Shown: positions 1 to 7,338, counted from the stretch's first letter. The stretch: DNA of 11,607 nucleotides from an uncultured Oscillospiraceae bacterium (GCA_905234005.1 CAJOFW010000017.1:1-11607), one strand, 5' to 3'. Notes: generated from the letters alone by a model not told the origin. Numbers and translations are program-made.

Positions 1-237
1 CCGCCGCAGCTCGTCATTCATTATTCTGCCGCGTTTCCTCATATATGAGCCGGGAATCTCCGCCTCAGCATCCTCTATATTGTCTTCAACCCTGAATACC
101 ACAATATTCTTACAATACTTTATGGTTTCATTTCTGTCAGACAATACAAATATATAAATCATATTCCCATCGTCAGCCAGTAAACGCGATATATTGTCAT
201 AATAGACGGCCAGTCCGCCATATGGAATTTCCTTATG
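1..237 (-). pseudogene. Probable glycosyltransferase (GT4-like) N-terminal fragment, truncated and running off the left edge
   Basis: On the minus strand, 79 codons are open from position 237 to the window edge. The first residues include IPYGGLAVYYDNIS, then LLADDGN, a hydrophobic strand MIYIFVLSD and KNIVVFRVED. That pattern resembles the start of GT4 glycosyltransferases: a GG loop, a helix, a strand, then a 'V.RVED' strand. No ATG, GTG or TTG precedes the GG motif, and an in-frame TGA sits at 240-238, so the first strand usual in this family is missing. The first in-frame ATG falls inside the fold. G+C is about 41% here against about 70% in the neighbouring operon, and codon use is AT-rich. 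I infer a 5'-truncated remnant of a foreign polysaccharide gene. A sequencing frameshift or an unusual start is also possible. The family assignment comes from motif memory and is moderate at best; the C-terminal part lies outside the window. Confidence 0.42.
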
Positions 238-344
238 TCAATCCTTGCGAATGTTGTATCCTGCTGCATATGCAAGAGATCAGACCGGTAAGGAACTGCG
301 GCGGCGCGGGCCGGCCGACGCGCTGTGAGACCCTGATGGGCAAG

Positions 345-383
345 GGAAACCCCTGAGGAGGTTAGCTCTCCTCAGGGGTTTCC
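345..383 (-). terminator. Perfect 16-bp hairpin, likely terminator of the polysaccharide operon
   Basis: Arms 345-360 (GGAAACCCCTGAGGAG) and 368-383 are exact reverse complements, with a 7-base loop at 361-367. The hairpin lies 115 bases downstream of the stop codon of the LicD-family gene. In either direction the stem ends in TTTCC, so the U-tract is short and sits partly inside the stem, and the element could work both ways. I call it an intrinsic terminator from its strength and position. It also marks the edge of the high-GC region. Confidence 0.6.
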
Positions 384-498
384 TGTGCCTGGGGTAATTG
401 GTGAGAAACAGTATGTCCGCCTTGTTTCACGCGTTCATTGTGCCACACAGCATCCAAAACGGCAAGCATATTTTTTCCGCCGCAAACAACGGCGCGTA

Positions 499-1383
499 TC
501 ACAGCTCGAACGCGAAATAGGCGTGGCGTTCGCGGCGGTCGCTTTCCGGCTCGGCGCGCCAGTCGCCGTAGAGACGGGTCAGGTAGTCGTCGAGGGCGGC
601 GGTGACGGCGCAGGGGACGCCGGCAAAGTCGATCCGGCGCGTCCGCATGAACGTCGCACGCGGGTACAGCTCGCCGAAAAAATGCGCCCTGCCCGCCGGC
701 ATGACGACGTATTTGGAGCGCTCGTTGCGGCACATCGCGTACACCCTGTCCGCCGCACGCGCCCAGAAATCGACGCCGGCCCACGAAAGGCAGAAGCCGA
801 CGGCGGCCTTTAAGCGGTACGCCCCCCTGTCGCCGCGCAGCAGCGGCCGGACGCTTTTCCGGTCGCGCCACAGCTTGCGGCAGGACAGCGCGAAGCCGAA
901 GCCCATGCACAGCGCGCCGTGCAGCGCGCGCAGGACGGCGTTGTCGTAGGTGTTCTCGATCGGGCAGAGGTCGATCGTCGCGCCGCACTCGTCGCCGTAG
1001 TCGTCCTCACGCTGCTTCACCACGGTGCCGACCCTGCGCACACGGGTCGTCAGGATGCCGTAGCCCGGCGTGTCCCGGGGCGTGTGCACCCAGTATTCGT
1101 CGGCGTGCTCCTCGCGCAGAAGGCGCACAAGGCGCTCGTAATCCCGGCGGGGGACGTTCAGGTCGACGTCGTCGTCCCACGGGATGAACCCGCCGTGACG
1201 CGCCGCGCCGAGGGCCGTTCCGCCGCCGAGCGTGAGCGCGATATCGTGCGCCGCCGCGATGTCGTTCAGCTCGCGCAGCATCATAAGCAGCGTATCCTGC
1301 AGCGCCGCGAGCTGGTCGTCCGTCAGGTAGAACGCGCCGGCGGGCAGCGCGTTCTTGAGGGCTTCAAACGTCGACAGCTTCAT
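499..1383 (-). CDS. LicD-family phosphotransferase/nucleotidyltransferase-fold protein
   Basis: This 294-residue protein carries the LicD-family core. Residues 53-82 contain GGGTALGAARHGGFIPWDDD followed by VDLNVPRRDY; the acidic cluster D70-D74 (DDDVD) is the expected metal-binding site. The C-terminal end has YLTRLYGDW (267-275) followed by an E/R/H-rich tail, typical of the family. Family members transfer phosphocholine or related phospho-groups from a nucleotide-activated donor to sugars of teichoic acids or capsules; the donor and acceptor here cannot be read from sequence. It is the last gene of the five-gene minus-strand operon. Its ATG at 1381-1383 lies inside the end of the ABC ATPase gene (20-bp overlap) with only a weak SD (GGCGGAA), which suggests translational coupling. 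Length is normal and no transmembrane segment or signal peptide is evident, so it probably acts on the cytoplasmic face before export. Family call is firm, substrate unknown. Confidence 0.9.
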   Translation of the reverse strand: MKLSTFEALKNALPAGAFYLTDDQLAALQDTLLMMLRELNDIAAAHDIALTLGGGTALGAARHGGFIPWDDDVDLNVPRRDYERLVRLLREEHADEYWVHTPRDTPGYGILTTRVRRVGTVVKQREDDYGDECGATIDLCPIENTYDNAVLRALHGALCMGFGFALSCRKLWRDRKSVRPLLRGDRGAYRLKAAVGFCLSWAGVDFWARAADRVYAMCRNERSKYVVMPAGRAHFFGELYPRATFMRTRRIDFAGVPCAVTAALDDYLTRLYGDWRAEPESDRRERHAYFAFEL

Positions 1384-2410
1384 CGGTTCCGCCGTCCGTA
1401 TCGGGGGTCATACCGCCGCCGTCCGCGTCGGGGGACGATTCGTCCCCGGCCTCTTCCTCCTCCGCGTCCAGAAGCTCCGTGCGCAGAAGCTCGGGGCGGT
1501 ATTTGCGGATGATCGCGATGGCCTCGTTTAAGTATTTGCCGCTGCCGCGCCGCGTCATTTCGCGGCGGACGGCGTTGGCCTTTTTGTGGGCGGCGGCGCG
1601 GCGCTCGCGCTCGGTGCGGACGGCGAAATCCGCCGCGAGGCGTTCGATGTCCTCCATCGAGCGCGGCCGCTCCCCCGTGTGCAGAAACTCCTCGTAAGCC
1701 CCGCAGCAGAGCGCCACGTCGTCGGAGAATACGACCTGCTCGCCGTGGTCGAGCCAGAGGATTTTGTTGCACATCTGACGCACCTGCCCGACCGAGTGGG
1801 ACACGAGGATGCCCGTCACGCCGCCGGCGAGGATCTCGCGCATTTTATCGCCGCTTTTGCGGCGGAACGCCCCGTCGCCGACGCTCAGCACCTCGTCGAG
1901 GATCAGCACGTCCGGCTGTACGAGACAGGCGATCGAGAACGCGAGGCGGCTCTTCATGCCGCTGGACAGGTGCCGGAACATCGTGTCCTGAAACTCCGAC
2001 AGCTCCGCGAACGCGATGATCTCGTCGTACTTCTCGTCCATGAACGCCCGCGTATACCCGAGCATCGCCCCGCGCAGGTAGGTGTTCTCGCGGACGGTGA
2101 GGCTGCCGTCGAACCCGCTGGCAAGCTCCAGAAGCGCCGCGACGCTGCCGTGTACGGTCATTTTGCCGGTCGTGGGCGTGAGGATCTTCGCGACGGTCTT
2201 CAGAAGCGTCGACTTGCCCGCGCCGTTCGTGCCGACGATGCCGAGCATATCGCCGCGTTCGAGGGAAAAGGATATATCCCGGTTGGCCCAGAATTCCTCC
2301 GTGCGGTAGCTGCCCGTGACGTGGCGGAGGACGTATTCCTTGAGGCCGATGTTTTTGAAGTCTCCCTTGATGTACCGGACGGAGACGTTCGTCGCCCGGA
2401 TGATGGCCAT
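1364..2410 (-). CDS. ABC transporter ATPase for polysaccharide/teichoic acid export (TagH/Wzt-like)
   Basis: The 348-residue protein has a full ABC nucleotide-binding domain: Walker A GTNGAGKST at 60-68, signature LSSGM at 148-152, Walker B DVLILDE at 167-173, VGD at 177-179 and the switch histidine in LVSHS (H205). The N-terminal VSVRYIKGDFKNIGLKEYVL and the signature LSSGM are characteristic of the polysaccharide and teichoic-acid export subfamily (TagH, RfbE, KpsT, Wzt). It should power the permease encoded just upstream to move a lipid-linked glycan across the cytoplasmic membrane. After the ATPase domain, residues about 240-348 form a charged helical extension ending in an acidic, Gly/Asp-rich tail (EEEEAGDESSPDADGGG). 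This is not obviously the beta-sandwich glycan-binding domain of Wzt. The start is supported by a strong GAGGAGG Shine-Dalgarno that overlaps the permease stop codon, 7 bases from the ATG. Confidence 0.95.
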   Translation of the reverse strand: MAIIRATNVSVRYIKGDFKNIGLKEYVLRHVTGSYRTEEFWANRDISFSLERGDMLGIVGTNGAGKSTLLKTVAKILTPTTGKMTVHGSVAALLELASGFDGSLTVRENTYLRGAMLGYTRAFMDEKYDEIIAFAELSEFQDTMFRHLSSGMKSRLAFSIACLVQPDVLILDEVLSVGDGAFRRKSGDKMREILAGGVTGILVSHSVGQVRQMCNKILWLDHGEQVVFSDDVALCCGAYEEFLHTGERPRSMEDIERLAADFAVRTERERRAAAHKKANAVRREMTRRGSGKYLNEAIAIIRKYRPELLRTELLDAEEEEAGDESSPDADGGGMTPDTDGGTDEAVDV

Positions 2411-2422
2411 GACGCCGCCTCC

Positions 2423-3232
2423 TCAGATATAATACATAAACCGCGTGTTGTACTTTTTGTATATGACCGCGCCGATGACGAGCACGGCGGCGGCGTAGCC
2501 CGCGCACAGCAGATGATACGCCGCCGAGGGCATGCCGCCGTCCACGACGACGACGCGGAAGTACTTGATGTAGCAGTAGACGGGGTTTATAAGAAACAGC
2601 CGCTGCACCTTTTCGGGAAAGCTGTCGATGCGGTAGAAGATCGCGCACATATACCGCAGAAGCAGCGTGAAGATGTCGTACAGATAGCTCGTGTCCCGGA
2701 AGAAGATGAACAGCGCCGAGAGGATCATCCCCACGCCGATGTTGAACGCGATGAGGCACACCACCGGATAGACGAGCGCGAGAAACCGCCACGAAAACGC
2801 GATGTGATCAATCGCGACGAACACGAAAAACACGCACAGCGTCAGCCCGAAATTGATGAGCGACGACACGTTCTTCGAGAGGATGAAGAGGTACTTCGGC
2901 ACGTTCACCTTGCCGAATATCCCGGCGTTTGCCGTGAGCGAGCTCATGCCGCTGACCGTGGACTCGCGGAAGTAGTGGTAGATGAGAAGGCCGCAGAACA
3001 GGTACGACGTGTAGTGCGGCGTGTCCCGGCCGAAAAACTGCGTGAAGATCAGCCGCATGACGAGAAGCTGCAGAAGCGGCGAGAGCACGCTCCAGCCCAT
3101 GCCGAGGACGGTGCCCTTGTACTTGCGCTTGAAATCGCGCTTGACAAGCTCCTCGAACAGGAACCGGTATTTTTGAAGCGGCGTCAGGTATCGCTGATGA
3201 AGCCGCGTTTTCATGTTTCGGAAGAAGCTCAT
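2423..3232 (-). CDS. ABC-2 type permease for polysaccharide/teichoic acid export
   Basis: A 269-residue integral membrane protein. The N-terminal cytoplasmic stretch (KYRFLFEELVKRDFKRKYKG, 21-40) and GTVLGMGWSVLSPLLQLLVM form the standard start of ABC-2 exporters of the TagG/Wzm/KpsM type. Hydrophobic segments lie around 45-67, 73-88, 120-141, 148-177, 189-200 and 239-257, consistent with six membrane spans; PEKVQRLFLINPVYCYIKYFR (206-226) is the conserved loop before the last span. The start was set at 3232 because the ATG overlaps the stop of the preceding glycosyltransferase as ATGA and has a purine-rich GGGGGGAAAGG just before it. The frame stays open upstream, but that part is Arg-rich and lies over the glycosyltransferase. 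It pairs with the ATPase encoded 12 bases downstream to form the exporter. Confidence 0.95.
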   Translation of the reverse strand: MSFFRNMKTRLHQRYLTPLQKYRFLFEELVKRDFKRKYKGTVLGMGWSVLSPLLQLLVMRLIFTQFFGRDTPHYTSYLFCGLLIYHYFRESTVSGMSSLTANAGIFGKVNVPKYLFILSKNVSSLINFGLTLCVFFVFVAIDHIAFSWRFLALVYPVVCLIAFNIGVGMILSALFIFFRDTSYLYDIFTLLLRYMCAIFYRIDSFPEKVQRLFLINPVYCYIKYFRVVVVDGGMPSAAYHLLCAGYAAAVLVIGAVIYKKYNTRFMYYI

Positions 3233-3987
3233 GCCTTTCCCCCCGATAGCTTCCGGCGCAGAAACGCCGCGATCTTTTTCGGCCAGTGCTGGCTCTCCGT
3301 GTGACAGACCGGCGCCTCGCGGTATTTGACGCCGTTCGTCTCGAGCCACACGTCGAGGAGCCTCTCGCCGACGAAACCGAACACGCGGCGGTCGTAGTCG
3401 CTGTAGCCGGAGATGTCCAGCGCCGCCTCGAGCGCGAACAGGACGTCGAACAGCCATGTACACCACGCGTCAAGGATGTCCCGCCGCATCACGAGCATAT
3501 TGAACCGGTGGCCGCTCGTCCGGCGCATGACGCGGTCGAACGCGGGCAGATACTCCGGGCATCGCGCCGCGATGATTTCCCGCGCCGTATCGAGGTCGGC
3601 GGCGTGGTGGGCGTGGGCGTACTGGCTGTACGTCGTCTCGATGAAGTACCGCCGCTTTTTCGGCAGCAGCACGGGCGCCTTTCGGAGGGCGCGCCGGTAC
3701 GCCGCCTCCGTCATGGGCCGCAGCCGCACACCGCGCCGCTTCCCGAAATACCGCCGGTAGTGGCACAGGCCGACGTAGTCGTCCGGCAGATTTTTCCACG
3801 CCCAGTAGAGGCAGGTCAGCTCGCAGAACGACGCGTTTTTTTCGCTGATGCTCTCCCCCGTGTCGTCGCCCGCGTACGGCAGCGGCGGGTGGATCGCCCG
3901 CCCGGCCTGCACGGGCAGATACGGCGGGTACGGCGGGATCGTATCGCACAGCCTGTGCGCCGCCGTGACGACGGTGATCGTCTCCAT
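3229..3987 (-). CDS. DUF4422-family glycosyltransferase
   Basis: A 252-residue soluble protein matching DUF4422, a glycosyltransferase-like family common in capsule and exopolysaccharide clusters. Recognisable blocks: ITVVTAAH near the N-terminus, FCELTCLYWAWKNL (54-67), YVGLCHYRRYFG (71-82), YSQYAHAHHAADLD (120-133), FNMLVMRRDILDAWC (162-176) and RRVFGFVGERLLDVWL (200-215). It probably adds a sugar to the lipid-linked intermediate made by the initiating transferase encoded upstream; donor and linkage are unknown. The ATG at 3987 was chosen because it gives the family's usual N-terminus and has GGAAAG about 11 bases upstream; a GTG at 3996 overlapping the preceding stop is a weaker alternative. 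The gene begins 5 bases after the sugar transferase and ends in a 4-bp overlap with the permease. The open frame extends far upstream only as an Arg-rich shadow of the transferase gene. Confidence 0.88.
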   Translation of the reverse strand: METITVVTAAHRLCDTIPPYPPYLPVQAGRAIHPPLPYAGDDTGESISEKNASFCELTCLYWAWKNLPDDYVGLCHYRRYFGKRRGVRLRPMTEAAYRRALRKAPVLLPKKRRYFIETTYSQYAHAHHAADLDTAREIIAARCPEYLPAFDRVMRRTSGHRFNMLVMRRDILDAWCTWLFDVLFALEAALDISGYSDYDRRVFGFVGERLLDVWLETNGVKYREAPVCHTESQHWPKKIAAFLRRKLSGGKA

Positions 3988-3992
3988 CGCCG

Positions 3993-5420
3993 TCACCGCT
4001 TTCCGGAGGCGGCCCCGTCCGCCGTCCGGGACGCGGGCGCGGGCGCGATCGTCTCGTTGTTCAGGAAGCCGCCGCAGACCGTCCGCAGCAATATGCGCAG
4101 GTCGAGGCCGACGCTCCAGTTTTCGATGTACCAGATGTCGTATTCGACGCGTGCCTCGATGGACGTGTCGCCGCGCAGCCCGTGGATCTGCGCCCAGCCG
4201 GTCATGCCGGGGCGCACCTGCTGGCGCACGAGATAGCGCGGCACCTCGTCCCGGAACTGCCGGACGTACCGGGGCAGCTCGGGCCGCGGCCCGACGAGGC
4301 TCATGTGTCCGGCGAGGACGTTGAAGAGCTGGGGCAGCTCGTCGATGCTGAGCTTGCGGATGACGCTGCCGAACCGGGTCTTGCGGGGGTCGGCGCCGGT
4401 CGTCCAGCCGGTGTGGTCGGCGTCGGCGCGCATAGAGCGGAATTTGAGCATTTTGAAGGGCCTTCTGTTTCGTCCGACGCGCTCCTGCGTAAACAGCACC
4501 GGGCCGGGGCTTGTGAGCTTCACGCCGACGGCGGCGATCACCATGACCGGCGACGTGAGAACGAGGATGCATACGGCCCCGACGACGTCCATCGTCCGCT
4601 TGACGAACGCCCAGCCGGGGCTGTCGAGCGGGGTGGCGTTGAGGTTCATCATCTTCGTTCTGCCGACGACCTCCACGGTCGGGTGGGTCGGGATGTAGTC
4701 GTTGTAAAACGGGATCAGCTCCACCCGTATGCCCTCGCGTTCGGCGGCCATCAGGACGTAACGCATAAACCGGGTCTCGTGCGCCTCGAGGGCGACGACG
4801 AGGCAGTCGAGGGGGTGGTCGAGCAGGATCGACTGCAGCTCCTCGTAGCTGCCGAGGCGTTCGCCGAGACCGTCGCGCTCCACGCCGGAGATGTAGCCGT
4901 CCACGACGACGCCCAGCTCGGGCGCGGCCTGTACGTCGCGCACAAACTGTTCGGCGAGGCGGCCGTTGCCGACGATGGCGACGTGCCGGACGGAACGTCC
5001 GGCGGCCATGACGCGGCCGATGACAAAGCCGACGAGCCGGTGCTTTCCGAGCACGAAGAGGCTCGAGAGCAGCCACAGAAACACGAGCGTCCAGCGCGAG
5101 AAATCGACGAGCCGGGCGGCAAACAGCAGCGCCGCCGCGGCGAGGGCCGCCGCCGTGTTCACGGCGACGATCGCGTACAGCCGCCCCCGGCGGCGGAACC
5201 GCACCCCGGTATACACCCCGGCGCAGGCATAGAGGAACACGACCGCGACGCTGTAGGCGAACGCGGCCGCGAGCATCCGCCCGCTCGTAAGCGGCACGCT
5301 GACCACGCCGCCGAGCACGTCAAAGCGCAGCGCCACGGCGGCGGGATAGGCGAGGAATATGAGCAGAACATCGGACAGCATGTTCAGGATTTTGGCGAAG
5401 GTCTGGCTTTTCTGGATCAT
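3993..5420 (-). CDS. Initiating polyprenyl glycosylphosphotransferase (exopolysaccharide sugar transferase)
   Basis: At 475 residues this has the full layout of the CpsE/WbaP-type family. Membrane segments lie near 11-32, 47-68, 84-102 and 109-124. A Rossmann-like CoA_binding_3 domain follows, with VAIVGNGRLAEQ at 147-158. Another membrane helix spans about 275-300, and the catalytic bacterial sugar transferase domain includes KMLKFRSM (323-330), LSIDELPQLFNVLAGHMSLV (357-376) with catalytic-type D360-E361, GPRPEL, and the block from QVRPGMTGWAQIHG (401-414) to RGDT. The enzyme transfers a sugar-1-phosphate from a UDP-sugar to undecaprenyl phosphate, the first step in building the repeat unit on the inner membrane face. 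It is the first gene of the operon, 25-30 bases below a good promoter, with SD GGGAG 9 bases before ATG. The sugar (glucose, galactose or N-acetylated) cannot be told from sequence. Confidence 0.95.
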   Translation of the reverse strand: MIQKSQTFAKILNMLSDVLLIFLAYPAAVALRFDVLGGVVSVPLTSGRMLAAAFAYSVAVVFLYACAGVYTGVRFRRRGRLYAIVAVNTAAALAAAALLFAARLVDFSRWTLVFLWLLSSLFVLGKHRLVGFVIGRVMAAGRSVRHVAIVGNGRLAEQFVRDVQAAPELGVVVDGYISGVERDGLGERLGSYEELQSILLDHPLDCLVVALEAHETRFMRYVLMAAEREGIRVELIPFYNDYIPTHPTVEVVGRTKMMNLNATPLDSPGWAFVKRTMDVVGAVCILVLTSPVMVIAAVGVKLTSPGPVLFTQERVGRNRRPFKMLKFRSMRADADHTGWTTGADPRKTRFGSVIRKLSIDELPQLFNVLAGHMSLVGPRPELPRYVRQFRDEVPRYLVRQQVRPGMTGWAQIHGLRGDTSIEARVEYDIWYIENWSVGLDLRILLRTVCGGFLNNETIAPAPASRTADGAASGKR

Positions 5421-5452
5421 AATACCGCGCTCCCGTCAGATGGAACGAGACG

Positions 5453-5482
5453 ATTATAGCATACCCCCGCCCTGCCTGGCAA
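5453..5482 (-). promoter_or_regulatory. Sigma70/SigA-type extended -10 promoter of the polysaccharide operon
   Basis: On the minus strand, TTGCCA (5482-5477) is a 5/6 match to the -35 consensus. It is followed by an 18-base spacer and a perfect TATAAT (5458-5453) carrying the extended -10 TGC directly before it. Transcription should begin near 5446, giving a leader of about 25 bases with GGGAG before the ATG at 5420. The -35 box lies within a strong hairpin (5464-5490). Confidence 0.85.
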
Positions 5483-5490
5483 GACGGGGG
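5464..5490 (-). terminator. Strong hairpin downstream of the YitJ-type gene, overlapping the next promoter
   Basis: In the minus-strand sense, CCCCCGTCTTGC pairs with GCAGGGCGGGGG around a CAG loop, giving a 12-bp stem with two G-U wobbles. The same positions give C-A mismatches if the plus strand is transcribed, so the structure is better suited to minus-strand RNA. It begins 26 bases after the stop of the bifunctional methyltransferase/reductase gene, where a terminator is expected. However, the T-run (ATTTTT) lies on the plus-strand side, so termination of the minus-strand transcript would lack a U-tract. It encloses the -35 box of the polysaccharide promoter. Confidence 0.5.
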
Positions 5491-5515
5491 ATTTTTCCGG
5501 CGCCGGGCGGCTTTC

Positions 5516-7291
5516 TCACGCGCTGCCGTCGCGGCGGATGCGGGACATGATGCGGGCCATCAGGCTGGTGCGGCCGAAGGGGGTCATCAGGTAGTAGCCG
5601 TCCACATAGGGCGCTGTCGCGGCCGCTATGGCGGCGCAGATGTCCACGGCCAGCTCCTCGCCCCGGGCGCGGTCGGCGCCCTCGTAGGCGGCGATGATCT
5701 TGTCCGACACCGTGATGCCGGCGATCTCGCTGTTCATGAACAGCGCGTTGCGCTGGCTCACGATCGGGATGATGCCGCCGAGGAGCTTCCCCCGCAGCGT
5801 TTCACGGGCAAGCTTCAGATTCTCGAGCGCCTGCTCCGTCAGGATCGGCTGCGTCAGAAAGCCGACCGCGCCGTTTTGCTCCTTCTCCTGCGCGAGGGCG
5901 AGCTGCATATGGAAGTTCCGGGCGTTCACGTTCAGCGCCCCGAAGATGTGAAACGGCGACGGCAGGTGGCCCGTGTTCAGGCTGTCCACGTATTTGATGA
6001 GCTTGCGGGAGTTGAAGTTGAACACGCTCTTGACCTCGTCCCGGCTCGCCGTGGGGATCGGGTCGCCCGTGACGATGAGGACGTTGCGCACGCCCTCGGC
6101 GCACAGGCCGAGCAGCAGCGCCTTCGTCGCGTTCATGTTGCGGTCGCGGCAGGTCATGTGCGGCAGGGCGTCGAGGTTCAGCTCCCGCCGCAGCTTGCAG
6201 GCCATGAGGCTCGCGTCCATCCGCGCCCGGGCGATCGGACAGTCGGCGATCGTGACGATCGCGGCGCCCGCGTCCCGCAGCTCCGCCGCCCCGGCCATGA
6301 ACTTCGTGACGTCCGCGTCCTCGGGGGAGTCAAGCTCCACGGCAAACGGCTTTTCGCCGCTGTCGCACAGCGCCTGCCAGAAGCGGTTTTCCTCGGCCGG
6401 GGCCTCGTGCTGCGCCGCGTCGTCGCCGCGGCGGGGCGGGTAGGCCGGACGCGGCGGCGTTTCCCGCAGGGCGCGGGCGGCGGCGGCGATGTACTCCGGC
6501 GTCGTGCCGCAGCAGCCGCCGAGGATGCGGGCGCCGGCGTCACGCAGGGCGCAGAGCTGCTCGGCGAAATACCGGGGGTCGCCCTCGTAATACGTCCTGT
6601 GCGCCCGGACGGTCGGGTAGCCGGCGTTCGGCATCGCGGACAGCAGCGTGCCGTCCAGCGGGCCGAGACGGCGGACGAGCGCGTCCATATGCCGTGCGCC
6701 GGACACGCAGTTTAAGCCGACCGCGTCGATGTACGGGCAGTCCGCCGCCCGGCGGATGAGGTCGGAATAAAGCTCGCCGTCGCTCGTGAAGCCGTCCGGC
6801 TGCGCCGCGAACGACACGACGATGAACGCGCCGGGCATACGCTCCCTGATGCGGCGGGCGACCGTGTACAGGCCGCTGTCGCCGCTGTTCGTCTCGAAGA
6901 GAAAATACCGCGCCCCGCAGTTCAGAAACGCGAACGCCGCGAACGTGTACTCGGCCACCAGCGCGTCCTCGTCCGGCGCGTCGATCGGGCCGATGTCCGC
7001 GAACACGAACGCGTTCGACCCGGCCGCCCGGAGCGCCAGCTCGTACCCGGCCCGGATGACCGGCTCGCACCGCGCCCCCAGCGTCAGCCGGTTGGCCCGG
7101 AACGTGTTCGTCTTGATCGCGGCGCACCCGGCGTTGATGTAGGCGCGGTGGATGTCGAGCACGGCCTGCGGCGTATCGAGGTTCGCAAGCTCGCACGGGT
7201 AATCCGGCCTGTCGCTGTGCTGGGCGTAATACGTGCCCATCGCGCCGTCGAACAGCAGCGTGTTGTATGTAAGGTATTTCCGCAGATCCAT
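5516..7291 (-). CDS. yitJ: Bifunctional homocysteine S-methyltransferase / 5,10-methylenetetrahydrofolate reductase (YitJ-type)
   Basis: A 591-residue fusion. Residues 1-285 form a homocysteine S-methyltransferase barrel: LLFDGAMGTYY (12-22), KTNTF (60-64), GLNC with C195, and GGCCGTT with C260-C261; these three cysteines are the expected zinc ligands that bind homocysteine. A Pro/Arg/Ala-rich linker (about 275-305) leads to a MetF-type reductase (about 310-591), with AVELDSP (E319), HMTCRDRN (378-385), IVTGDP (406-411) and FLTQPI (478-483), marks of the FAD-containing barrel. The reductase makes 5-methyl-THF from methylene-THF; the other half methylates homocysteine. Length matches the Bacillus YitJ family. 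The gene follows metH after a 217-bp gap rich in hairpins, so it may be in the same regulon or have its own transcript. SD-like GAGGGGCAGGGG precedes the ATG. No S-box consensus is visible in its leader. Confidence 0.93.
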   Translation of the reverse strand: MDLRKYLTYNTLLFDGAMGTYYAQHSDRPDYPCELANLDTPQAVLDIHRAYINAGCAAIKTNTFRANRLTLGARCEPVIRAGYELALRAAGSNAFVFADIGPIDAPDEDALVAEYTFAAFAFLNCGARYFLFETNSGDSGLYTVARRIRERMPGAFIVVSFAAQPDGFTSDGELYSDLIRRAADCPYIDAVGLNCVSGARHMDALVRRLGPLDGTLLSAMPNAGYPTVRAHRTYYEGDPRYFAEQLCALRDAGARILGGCCGTTPEYIAAAARALRETPPRPAYPPRRGDDAAQHEAPAEENRFWQALCDSGEKPFAVELDSPEDADVTKFMAGAAELRDAGAAIVTIADCPIARARMDASLMACKLRRELNLDALPHMTCRDRNMNATKALLLGLCAEGVRNVLIVTGDPIPTASRDEVKSVFNFNSRKLIKYVDSLNTGHLPSPFHIFGALNVNARNFHMQLALAQEKEQNGAVGFLTQPILTEQALENLKLARETLRGKLLGGIIPIVSQRNALFMNSEIAGITVSDKIIAAYEGADRARGEELAVDICAAIAAATAPYVDGYYLMTPFGRTSLMARIMSRIRRDGSA

Positions 7292-7313
7292 ATTCCCCTG
7301 CCCCTCTCACATG

Positions 7314-7337
7314 GCCGTCCGCGCAGACGCGGACGGC
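7314..7337. repeat. Perfect 10-bp stem hairpin in the metH-yitJ gap
   Basis: GCCGTCCGCG (7314-7323) and CGCGGACGGC (7328-7337) are exact reverse complements around a 4-base loop. The hairpin ends about 22 bases before the yitJ-type ATG and directly follows the AT-richer hairpin at 7339-7370. There is no T-run next to it, so I do not call it a terminator. It could affect translation or mRNA stability, or be part of a repeat element. Confidence 0.7.
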
Positions 7338-7338
7338 T

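Noticed and set aside
384..498. Small gene between the terminator hairpin and the LicD-family gene
   Set aside because: No convincing start with ribosome binding site or coding pattern was found; it reads as a 3' untranslated stretch.
1586..3304. Long plus-strand open frame (572 codons) opposite the ABC transporter genes
   Set aside because: It is rich in Arg, His, Glu, Val and Asp with no domain pattern, and lies antisense to the well-supported permease and ATPase; a GC-rich mirror frame.
3988..5076. Long N-terminal extension of the DUF4422 protein
   Set aside because: The extension is Arg/Pro-rich and overlaps the transferase gene in another frame; the family N-terminus begins at the ATG at 3987.
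4182..5459. Plus-strand open frame (425 codons) opposite the sugar transferase
   Set aside because: Same type of low-complexity charged shadow; it also has no ribosome binding site and ends across the opposing promoter.
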